A DNA stretch of 26,698 nucleotides from UBA1149 sp963579235 (GTDB lineage Bacteria > Desulfobacterota > Binatia > UBA1149): the NCBI GenBank assembly GCA_963579235.1, contig CAUZFM010000036.1, forward strand, positions 1 through 26,698, in the 5' to 3' direction. The notes beneath the pieces are model-generated. The model did not search any database. It was not told where the DNA came from and worked only from the letters and a program-made list of their open reading frames with translations. The number at the start of each line of letters is the position of its first letter. Position 1 is the stretch's first letter. The position numbers and the translations under genes were made by a program. Below are positions 8,431 through 14,891 of the stretch, in pieces.

Positions 8431-9633
8431 TCAAGAAGGAGTATAGGAAACCCGCATTTCCTTGACACCGTTGATGAAGTTCGAACGCAGGCGGCGGGGT
8501 GTCCCGACCATTTCTATGTCGGGCATGCGCGTGAGTACCTCGGTAAAAATAGCCCTCAGCTGCGCGCGAGCCAGCGAGGCTCCCAGGCAGTAGTGCTGGC
8601 CGATTCCGAAGGTGACATGCTCGGTAGCATCGGACCGGTTGATGTCGAAGTTGTGGGGGTCTTTGAACACAGAGTCGTCGCGGTTGGCCGACCCGTACCA
8701 GAGCGTCAGCTTCTGGCCCTCCTCCATCTTGACACCGGCCACCTCGGTATCCTCCATCACCGTGCGACGGAAATGGTGCACGCCCGGCTCGTACCTCAGC
8801 AGTTCCTCGACCGCGGCAGGAATAAGCGAAGGGTCATCGATGAGTTGCTGCCGCTGCTCGGGGTGTTCGATCAGCCTTATCATTCCGTTGCTGGTCACCG
8901 TGCGCGTGGTTTCGTTACCCGCCACGACCATCATCATCACGAAGCTACCGAACACCATGTCGTCTACGCGCTTGCCGTCCAGCTCGGCGTTAACGACCAG
9001 GGTCGCAAGATCATCGGACGGGTGCTCGAGCTTGTAAGCCCTCAGCTTTGCCGCGTACTCGAATATCTCCGCGAACGCCTCGTCGGCGCCACCGGCTTCC
9101 TGCATCTCGGGATCGTCAGATGAAATCAGTCGGTTCGCGAGATCGTAGGCGTACCTGCGTTCACTCTCCGGGATACCAAACAGTTCGCAGATCATGGTCA
9201 TGGGTGTAAGTGCCGCTACCTCCTCTACGAAATCACACTCGCCCTTCGGTGCTACCTCGTCGACTATGTCCTTGGCCACCTTGGCCACGTAGCCCGAGAT
9301 CTGGTCTATGCGCTTGGGTACGAAACCCTTGTTGATCGTGTTGCGGTACTGGTTGTGACGCGGCGGATCCATGTTGATCATCACGGTGGACAGTACGCCG
9401 ATAAGTTCCGGGTCGGGTTCCCAGATCAGGCAGTGCGGCGTGCTGCTGAAAATCGACGGCGTGCGCGACACGTAGCGGACGTCTTCGTGGCGGGTGAGGA
9501 CCCAGAAACCAGGCCCGTCAGGCTCGTCGTGCCAGAACACCGGTGCCTCGCGTCTGAGCAGGTCGTAGGCCTCGTGGGGCTGTCCGGCCAGAAAATTATC
9601 GGGATTATTAAGGTCGACTTCGGAAAGCTGCAT
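8431..9633 (-). CDS. Cytochrome P450
   Basis: Heme monooxygenase of 400 residues, soluble bacterial type. The I-helix oxygen-activation motif is AGNETT (238-243), the K-helix ExxR is E277-R280, and the heme-binding loop is FGIGQHYCLG with Cys349. The wording around HHFRR, SANRDDSVF and the heme loop is close to the CYP125/CYP124/CYP142-type enzymes that hydroxylate steroid side chains or methyl-branched lipids. Family assignment needs alignment. The ATG at 9633 is preferred over a TTG at 9636 because GGAGG ends 8 bases before it. Electrons would need a ferredoxin and reductase, neither of which is in the window. The upstream region holds a tandem palindrome overlapping the likely promoter. 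It is followed by a membrane protein gene. Confidence 0.95.
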   Translation of the reverse strand: MQLSEVDLNNPDNFLAGQPHEAYDLLRREAPVFWHDEPDGPGFWVLTRHEDVRYVSRTPSIFSSTPHCLIWEPDPELIGVLSTVMINMDPPRHNQYRNTINKGFVPKRIDQISGYVAKVAKDIVDEVAPKGECDFVEEVAALTPMTMICELFGIPESERRYAYDLANRLISSDDPEMQEAGGADEAFAEIFEYAAKLRAYKLEHPSDDLATLVVNAELDGKRVDDMVFGSFVMMMVVAGNETTRTVTSNGMIRLIEHPEQRQQLIDDPSLIPAAVEELLRYEPGVHHFRRTVMEDTEVAGVKMEEGQKLTLWYGSANRDDSVFKDPHNFDINRSDATEHVTFGIGQHYCLGASLARAQLRAIFTEVLTRMPDIEMVGTPRRLRSNFINGVKEMRVSYTPS

Positions 9634-9726
9634 CAAATATACCTCCGCCGGCCGGCGTCATCCCCAACCAAGGCCCCGGATCCCGAGGCGTGGTGCCGCT
9701 TGGTGGAAAACGCTGCCCGACTGCCC

Positions 9727-9758
9727 ACTGACATATGTCAGTGACATATGTCAGTCAA
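9727..9758 (-). promoter_or_regulatory. P450 promoter overlapped by a tandem palindromic operator
   Basis: The 13-base unit TGACATATGTCAG occurs twice head to tail (9729-9741 and 9742-9754). Each contains the perfect palindrome TGACATATGTCA, and the first extends to the 16-base palindrome ACTGACATATGTCAGT (9727-9742). On the minus strand TTGACT (9753-9758) with a 17-base spacer to TATGTC (9730-9735) is a possible sigma-70 promoter for the P450 gene. The palindromes fill its spacer and -10. A degenerate copy, GACATATGGTCAG, lies at 9797-9809 over the end of the neighbouring gene. The arrangement suits binding of one or two repressor dimers. Confidence 0.75.
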
Positions 9759-9805
9759 ATAGGTCGATTTTTTCTGCACAACCGCGGCATCGGGCCGACA
9801 TATGG

Positions 9806-10630
9806 TCAGCCTGCCAGCCTTGAGCCGGCGTCAACCAGCGCCTCGGCCGCTGCCACGAAAACGGTTGCATCCGAATAACGCTGGGCGTGCACGATGCGGG
9901 TAACCCCTACTGCCGCAAAGCCTGCGAGCTGGTCTACCGCTTGTGCGGTGTCGCCTAACTCCAGCCCGGTGATAAGGGCAATCTCGGGGTCGGGGTGGCC
10001 GGCCGCCGCCGAATCACGACGAAATGTTTCTACCTGGCCGGCCAGTTTGGCGGGATCAGATCCCATGGGCATCCAGCCACCTCCAAAACGAACCGCGCGC
10101 TCCAGGGCCTGCGGCGAGTTGCCGCCCACGAACAGCGGCGGCGCAACCGGGCGCGGCCTGAACAGCAACGGCTGTCCGTTAGACTCGACCTCGTCGTTGT
10201 CAAAGCAGCTCGTAATAAAAGAAAGAGTCTCGTCCGTCACCGCGCCCCGGCGATTCCGCGGCACACCCACCGCACGAAACTCTGCTTCCATCCAGCCCGC
10301 TCCAACGCCGAACAGCATACGGCCACCCGAGAGTTCCTGTATGGTCGCCACCCACTTGGCCGTCGGCAGGGCCGGACGGTACGGCAACACCAGCACGCCG
10401 GTGCCCAGGTATATGCGCTCGGTCAGCCCGGCCAGCCACGCCAGCGTGGCCAGGGGGTCAAGATAACGACCGTTGGAGCCCTCGGCGTCGTCGGGCGGGA
10501 TGGCTATATGGTCGGCAAGCCACAGGTCGTCCAGGCCCGCCGCCTCGGCCCCCAGCGCACAGTCGCGCACTGTATCGGGCGCCGAAACGTCGCCCATGTT
10601 GCGCAGGTAGAGCCCCAGCTTCATGGCCAT
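9806..10630 (-). CDS. LLM-class (F420-type) oxidoreductase
   Basis: A 274-residue luciferase-like TIM-barrel flavin or F420 oxidoreductase. Visible family features are the N-terminal strand MKLGLYLRN, GLDDLWLADHIAIP (about 32-45), ERIYLGTGVLVLPYRPALPTAK in pieces (about 70-92), LSGGRMLFGVGAGWMEAEF (about 98-117), PLFVGGNSPQALERA and a C-terminal GVTRIVHAQRY. This pattern resembles the actinobacterial F420-dependent set often called the TIGR03619 type, but cofactor choice (F420 or FMN) cannot be read directly. The ATG at 10630 shares its A with the stop of the preceding dehydratase gene (TGATG), indicating coupled translation and a shared pathway. A second start two codons on (10624) is possible. 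Confidence 0.88.
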   Translation of the reverse strand: MAMKLGLYLRNMGDVSAPDTVRDCALGAEAAGLDDLWLADHIAIPPDDAEGSNGRYLDPLATLAWLAGLTERIYLGTGVLVLPYRPALPTAKWVATIQELSGGRMLFGVGAGWMEAEFRAVGVPRNRRGAVTDETLSFITSCFDNDEVESNGQPLLFRPRPVAPPLFVGGNSPQALERAVRFGGGWMPMGSDPAKLAGQVETFRRDSAAAGHPDPEIALITGLELGDTAQAVDQLAGFAAVGVTRIVHAQRYSDATVFVAAAEALVDAGSRLAG

Positions 10631-11688
10631 CAGGCAAGCGCCACGGTGGCCGAACAGGGAGTGACCGGACCTTCCTCGGTGGCAATAATCACCTCAACAT
10701 CGACCAGGCGCTCGCCCTCCTGCTCGTAGCGCTTCGTGACTCGCCCGGTCATTATCATGTCGTCGCCTGCGCAGACGTTGCCGCGCATCGACACTCGTAT
10801 TTTTTTGATCTCGGCCTCCGGGCCGGCCCAGTCGATGAGGTAGCGGTCGACCATGCCCAGGTTGAACGGCGTGTTAACGAACACGTCGCGGGTGCGCGAA
10901 CGCTCCTGCGCGTACTTCGAGTTGGAGTGCTGCGGCGAGAAATCGCGTGTGGCAGAGGCCAGGTACACGCAGCGACTGAAGGTAATCGGCATGCGCAGCT
11001 CGGGCAGCTCCTGGCCCTCGCTCACGTCGGCCCACGCCAGCGTGCGGTACTCGGGCACCGAGTAGCCGGTTTTCTCCCCCTGCAATACGTCCTCCACGGC
11101 AGGGCTCCAGCCACCGCCGCCATCGGCGGGCAAGTCTACCTCGCCCCTGCCGTAACCGAAGGCGTCCATCTTTTCGGTGATGACCAGCTCGCGGTCCTGG
11201 TTGCGATAGTAACGCTCCATTACCCAGAAGTGCCCCTCGCCCACGCGGGTCTTCTTCCACGGCGAGATCGACACCAGCCGCTGGCTCACGCTTATGCGGT
11301 CGCCCACCCGCGCGCGCACGCCGGTTTCAACCTCGATGTTGCTTATGATGCCGATGGGCAGGTCGAGCAGTTCTTTTACCTCGTAGTGAATGTGCCGCTG
11401 GGGCTCGCCTTCGGACGGCGGCCACGGCCAGCGAAACTGCATGGTAAACGCCGTCATTATCGAGCCGAACGGAGCCACGCGCGCGTCGTGCCCGCGCTCC
11501 CGCGCGTAGGCCTCATCGAGGTAAAGCGGGTTGCCGTCCTCAAGCGTCTCGCACCAGTGGCGGATGAGGTACTCGTTTATCTCCAGGGGTGCCGGCACCG
11601 ACTCGGACTCGACGGTGAGCTCCTCGAGACGGCGCTGGTTAGTCTCGGGCAGGTAATCGGGAACGTATTGTAAGTGGGCAACCGTCAT
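10630..11688 (-). CDS. Double-hotdog dehydratase/hydratase (FAS1-like dehydratase plus MaoC-like domain)
   Basis: The 352-residue protein contains two hotdog-like halves. The N-terminal half has RHWCETLEDGNPLYLDEAYA in pieces (about 44-62) followed by APFGSI, as in FAS1-type dehydratase domains. The C-terminal half has ATRDFSPQHSNSKYAQE, the D-x3-4-H type active-site helix of R-specific enoyl-CoA hydratases. The likely reaction is hydration of a 2-enoyl-CoA, probably with a bulky or branched acyl chain as in steroid and terpenoid breakdown. The frame is open to 11724, but ATG at 11688 begins the conserved part. No good ribosome-binding site is visible, and the alpha/beta hydrolase gene ends 64 bases upstream. 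It is coupled to the LLM oxidoreductase by a TGATG overlap. Confidence 0.8.
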   Translation of the reverse strand: MTVAHLQYVPDYLPETNQRRLEELTVESESVPAPLEINEYLIRHWCETLEDGNPLYLDEAYARERGHDARVAPFGSIMTAFTMQFRWPWPPSEGEPQRHIHYEVKELLDLPIGIISNIEVETGVRARVGDRISVSQRLVSISPWKKTRVGEGHFWVMERYYRNQDRELVITEKMDAFGYGRGEVDLPADGGGGWSPAVEDVLQGEKTGYSVPEYRTLAWADVSEGQELPELRMPITFSRCVYLASATRDFSPQHSNSKYAQERSRTRDVFVNTPFNLGMVDRYLIDWAGPEAEIKKIRVSMRGNVCAGDDMIMTGRVTKRYEQEGERLVDVEVIIATEEGPVTPCSATVALA

Positions 11689-11752
11689 GGTCGCGCAGAC
11701 TAGCCGCCGCGCGCGGCTGTTCAAACAGTCCCGGGGTCGGCGATACCGGCGG

Positions 11753-12412
11753 TCAGCCCAGGGCCTTGCCCACGAACTCCGCTATTGGGTCGAGTCCGCC
11801 CGTGGCGAAGAAATGGTCAACACCGTCGAGCACGCTGAGATTCGCGCCCACGGGGCCGGGCAGCGAACCCAACAGCGCCTCGAGCTCGGACACCGGTGCG
11901 TACTCGTCCTCGGCACCCACCAATACGTGCAGCCCGGCAGCCACGCACTCCAGGTCCAGCCCGGCCAACAGGGCCGGAGGCGGGGCCACCAGCAGCAGCT
12001 TACCGGCGAGGCTGAGGCTTGCCGCCAGTTGCAGCATGGACACTGCGCCGAAGGAGTAGCCGGCGAGCAACACCGGTTGCTCTTCGACCGGCGGCAAAGA
12101 CTCACCAACGCGAGCGAGACCACGAGCGCAAATGAGTGCCGCTCGACAGTCGGCCACTCCCTGCGCCGCGTCGCCGGAAGCGTTGCGCCGCCAGTTGAAA
12201 CGCAAGGTGCCGCCGCCACTAGACTGCAGGGCAGAGCACAGCGCGGCAACGACCGGGTTGTACATGTCGCCGCCGTAAAGAGGGTGCGGCGCGGCCACCG
12301 GCACCGGAACTGCCACCTCCCCGGCGTTACCACCGCGAGCGAAAAGCGCTTCGAGTTCGAGCCCGTCGTTACCTGCCAGCGGAACCCGCAGCGCTTCTTC
12401 ACGCGCACTCAT
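11753..12412 (-). CDS. Alpha/beta hydrolase (COG2945-like)
   Basis: A 219-residue alpha/beta-fold hydrolase. Near the N-terminus APHPLYGGDMYNPVV (about 41-55) and TLRFNWRRNASGD (about 69-81) match the conserved strand and oxyanion region of the small COG2945 hydrolases. The nucleophile elbow is GYSFG with Ser120, the acid is probably Asp169 in VGAEDEYAP, and the base is His200 in GVDHFF, so the catalytic triad is intact. It may cleave an ester, thioester or lactone; the substrate is unknown. The frame extends upstream into the preceding gene, but ATG at 12412 lies 10 bases after that gene's stop and begins the conserved sequence. It is co-transcribed with the metallo-beta-lactamase/Rieske gene. 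Confidence 0.85.
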   Translation of the reverse strand: MSAREEALRVPLAGNDGLELEALFARGGNAGEVAVPVPVAAPHPLYGGDMYNPVVAALCSALQSSGGGTLRFNWRRNASGDAAQGVADCRAALICARGLARVGESLPPVEEQPVLLAGYSFGAVSMLQLAASLSLAGKLLLVAPPPALLAGLDLECVAAGLHVLVGAEDEYAPVSELEALLGSLPGPVGANLSVLDGVDHFFATGGLDPIAEFVGKALG

Positions 12413-12422
12413 CGCGGCGGCT

Positions 12423-14012
12423 TCAGGCGGCCTTGTCGCCCGCAGTGCCGGGGGCGAGGCCGAGACGGCGGCAGTGAATGCGGTAGTCAGACTCCGCGCA
12501 CTCGCCCGTGCCCAGCTCAAAGTGCCAGCGGTGCCCCGGGCACACTATCTGCCCGTCCACGATTTCGGCCTCGGAGAGATCGGACCCGGCGTGCGGACAG
12601 AAGCGTTGCACCTCGTAACGACACCCCTCGTGGTCGAGCTCAAAGGTGATCGTGGGCGTATCCTCGAGCCGGGACTCGGCAGCAGCAATGGCCTGCAAGG
12701 CCGACTGGTTGGCCATCTTGAAAAAGGTAAACAGGTGCTGGTTGTAGCGGTCCGGATCGCGACTGGCCTTGAAACGCAGCGACAACAGCAGGTCCTCCCA
12801 CGACAACTCGCCGCGCATGACCTGGTCGACGTTGCGCGCCTCGAATTCAAAACGATACTCGCAGCGTTCGCCCTCGTGCGGGCAAACGAGTTCGCCCTTG
12901 TTGTCGTCGCGAAAGTCGACAACCCAGCTGCCACCGTTCGGGCCGGTCACGTTGAACAGCACGCGCATGTTTATGCGAGCCAGGAAGAATGGGTTGCGGC
13001 GCAGCAGCGGCACCATGTGGCGACGAAAGCGATCGTACAGCCCCGGCTCGGCGTCGGGTATGGCGGCGAGCACCTCGCGCACGAGAGCCTGCTTTTCGGC
13101 CTTGTGGGCCTCGTAGTAACTGCGGCGGTCACGCTCGTAGTCAAAATCGGCGTAAGCCGGCTCGCGCTCTATCTCGTAACCGTCGGTAGACAACCGCAGG
13201 CGGTCGCCCGGCTTCATGACCTCCGCCGGGATGCCGGCAGCCTCAAGGTGCTCGGCGGCCGTGGGATGGGTGGGAAACATGGAATGCTCGCCTATGAAAT
13301 GCTCGGCCAGGTCCTCGTCAAAGAAACAGGGTGGACCGGCAAAGGGAATGGCCAGGCGGGGATTGAGTACCTGGGCATCCTTGGCAAACGATTCAACGGC
13401 CGACGCGCTGCGCGCGGCGCGCAGCGGCCGCTTCTGCTCTTCGTCGTAGCAGGTATAAGTGAGCGGGTACCAGATGGCCGGTGACGCCTGCCCCAGCAAC
13501 ACGTCCATGCCGCGCGCGCGCATCTTGTCAAAATCCAGCGCCGAGTTGGCATCGTTGAGATTGAGGATACGCACGTCGCCCGCGGTGATGTAGGCGCACG
13601 AGTCAAACCAGTGCGGCGCGCAGTTCTGCTTGGGCACCTCGACCTCGACCACGAAATCCGGCGCCAGCTCCCAGGACTCGAAGTCGTCTAACTCATGCAC
13701 GTTTTCAAACCCCAACTCGTGCAGCTTGCGCACGATGAGCCGCTTGTGAAAACGCCCGGTGATCATCGGCGTGTCCTTGGGCAGTTGAGCCAGGAACCAG
13801 GGATCGTAGTGGTCGGGGTGCTCGTGCGAGACGTAGACCGCGTCTGGTGTGAGCAGGTGGCCGAGATCCTTGTGCGGATACTCCGGGTACTGGAACCAGC
13901 TCGCGTTGTAGGCTCCGGCCGGTGACATCCAAGGGTCGCAGAGCAACTTCTTGCCGCCGTACTCGACCGTAAGACCCGCGTGTCCGAGATACTCTATTAC
14001 TGCGTCGGCCAC
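12423..14012 (-). CDS. Metallo-beta-lactamase fold / C-terminal Rieske [2Fe-2S] fusion protein
   Basis: The 529-residue protein has at least three parts. Residues 1-260 are a UlaG-like metallo-beta-lactamase domain: LGHAGLTVEYGGKKLLCDPW, then H63-x-H65-x-D67-H68 in SHEHPDHYD. Residues about 280-440 hold a helical and beta region (VLFNVTGPNGGSWVVDFRD and a segment containing MRGELSWEDLLLSLRF) that recalls SCP2-like lipid-binding domains, which is uncertain. The C-terminus is a Rieske domain with C472-P-H474 and C491-P-G-H494, 16 residues apart as in the canonical motif. CMP-N-acetylneuraminate hydroxylase also joins a Rieske and an MBL-type domain, but there the Rieske part comes first. Start is GTG at 14012. 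It leads a four-gene unit with the hydrolase, dehydratase and LLM genes. Confidence 0.88.
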   Translation of the reverse strand: MADAVIEYLGHAGLTVEYGGKKLLCDPWMSPAGAYNASWFQYPEYPHKDLGHLLTPDAVYVSHEHPDHYDPWFLAQLPKDTPMITGRFHKRLIVRKLHELGFENVHELDDFESWELAPDFVVEVEVPKQNCAPHWFDSCAYITAGDVRILNLNDANSALDFDKMRARGMDVLLGQASPAIWYPLTYTCYDEEQKRPLRAARSASAVESFAKDAQVLNPRLAIPFAGPPCFFDEDLAEHFIGEHSMFPTHPTAAEHLEAAGIPAEVMKPGDRLRLSTDGYEIEREPAYADFDYERDRRSYYEAHKAEKQALVREVLAAIPDAEPGLYDRFRRHMVPLLRRNPFFLARINMRVLFNVTGPNGGSWVVDFRDDNKGELVCPHEGERCEYRFEFEARNVDQVMRGELSWEDLLLSLRFKASRDPDRYNQHLFTFFKMANQSALQAIAAAESRLEDTPTITFELDHEGCRYEVQRFCPHAGSDLSEAEIVDGQIVCPGHRWHFELGTGECAESDYRIHCRRLGLAPGTAGDKAA

Positions 14013-14059
14013 TTGCCTGCTCTAGAGTCCGAATGCCCAGGGACTCGAGATTAGTAGTA

Positions 14060-14088
14060 TTTCTAAGGCCTTAGCTGACTTCAGTCAA
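14060..14088 (-). promoter_or_regulatory. Promoter of the MBL/Rieske unit with an overlapping palindrome
   Basis: On the minus strand TTGACT (14083-14088), a 17-base spacer and TAGAAA (14060-14065) form a good sigma-70 promoter about 45-50 bases before the GTG start. The palindrome TGACTTCAGTCA (14076-14087) overlaps the -35. Its outer arms TGAC and GTCA and its position after TTGACT match the P450 promoter element, while the inner four bases differ. This gap of 217 bases between the tetR stop and the MBL/Rieske start holds no gene I can support. Confidence 0.6.
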
Positions 14089-14170
14089 GGGTCTAAATGT
14101 CGCTGACTCCAGATTCCACGTCAATTTGTCTAAAAAGGCGCTGCACAGGAATCGACAGTAACCGGGCTGC

Positions 14171-14197
14171 CCACCCCCCGGCAGGGGGCCACCCCCC
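14171..14197 (-). repeat. Short G/C-run direct repeat downstream of tetR
   Basis: CCACCCCCC occurs at 14171-14179 and 14189-14197, separated by GGCAGGGGG, so on the minus strand there are runs of six G separated by runs of C. The run can form mutually exclusive GC hairpins or G-quadruplex-like structures in RNA just after the tetR gene and could act as a weak terminator or processing site. There is no T tract directly after it; a T5 run appears only about 35 bases further on (14131-14136). Confidence 0.5.
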
Positions 14198-14229
14198 AGC
14201 TGCGACACGAGGTACCGGGGATCAAGCCT

Positions 14230-14886
14230 TCAAGCTTCGCCGCGCCCGGCGAGCAGCCCCCGCAGCACGATCTCGGTAATGGCATCGGCCGTTTGCTTGG
14301 GCGATTCGCGCGCTATTTCGGCCACCTCGGCCTGGGCAAACTCGCGGCCGAGGCTGCCCAGCACATGGGCTACCGCGGCCGTGTCGACGGCGGCGATCTG
14401 CCCTTCGGCAACCGCGCGATCGAGCAGGCTGTGGGCCACCGCCGACAGGTAGGCCTCGTGGTCGGCAAAGAGTCGCTGGGCACCCGCGAGGCTGGCAAAG
14501 TCGGCCGACATGGTCACGGCCTCGGATTGCACGGCTTCGTTAGCCGCGCGCAGGTAAGCACGCAAGGCGTCGATGGGGGACATCTTCGCGTCAAGTTTTT
14601 CGATCGCCGCCCTGCCTATGCGCCGCAGCCGGCGATCGACCACCGCAAGTAGCAGCTCGTCCTTGCTGGGCGCAATACCGTAGAGCGTCCTGAGCGAACA
14701 GTTTACGCGGTCGGCCAGGCCGGCCATGGTGAGCTCGGCCACGCCGCCCCTGAGCAGTTGAGCTTCGAGTTCTTCGAGGAGATCGAGCTGGCGGGCACTG
14801 AGCGCACGCTCGTCTTCCTTTGACAACACCGGCGGCGGCACCCGCACGCCGGGAAATCGTAACCGCCCCGCCTTGTCGACGGCCAC
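14230..14886 (-). CDS. TetR-family transcriptional regulator
   Basis: A TetR-type repressor of about 218 residues. The helix-turn-helix is at about 53-83 (LTMAGLADRVNCSLRTLYGIA then PSKDELLLAVVDRRL), preceded by a helix ARQLDLLEELEAQLL. The rest is an all-helical ligand-binding domain. The N-terminal extension of about 30 residues before the first helix, rich in Val and Pro, is longer than in many TetR proteins. The frame overlaps the AtuA gene if read from further upstream, so I chose GTG at 14886, 5 bases after its stop; a TTG at 14895 overlapping that stop is also possible. As last gene of the carboxylase operon it probably controls its own operon, with an acyl-CoA or terpenoid-like effector. 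Candidate operators are listed at 9727, 14060 and 20363. Confidence 0.88.
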   Translation of the reverse strand: MAVDKAGRLRFPGVRVPPPVLSKEDERALSARQLDLLEELEAQLLRGGVAELTMAGLADRVNCSLRTLYGIAPSKDELLLAVVDRRLRRIGRAAIEKLDAKMSPIDALRAYLRAANEAVQSEAVTMSADFASLAGAQRLFADHEAYLSAVAHSLLDRAVAEGQIAAVDTAAVAHVLGSLGREFAQAEVAEIARESPKQTADAITEIVLRGLLAGRGEA

Positions 14887-14891
14887 GGTGA

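Noticed and set aside
12474..13484. Plus-strand open frame of 336 codons opposite the MBL/Rieske gene
   Set aside because: It is antisense to a protein with both metal motifs intact and shows no motif of its own.
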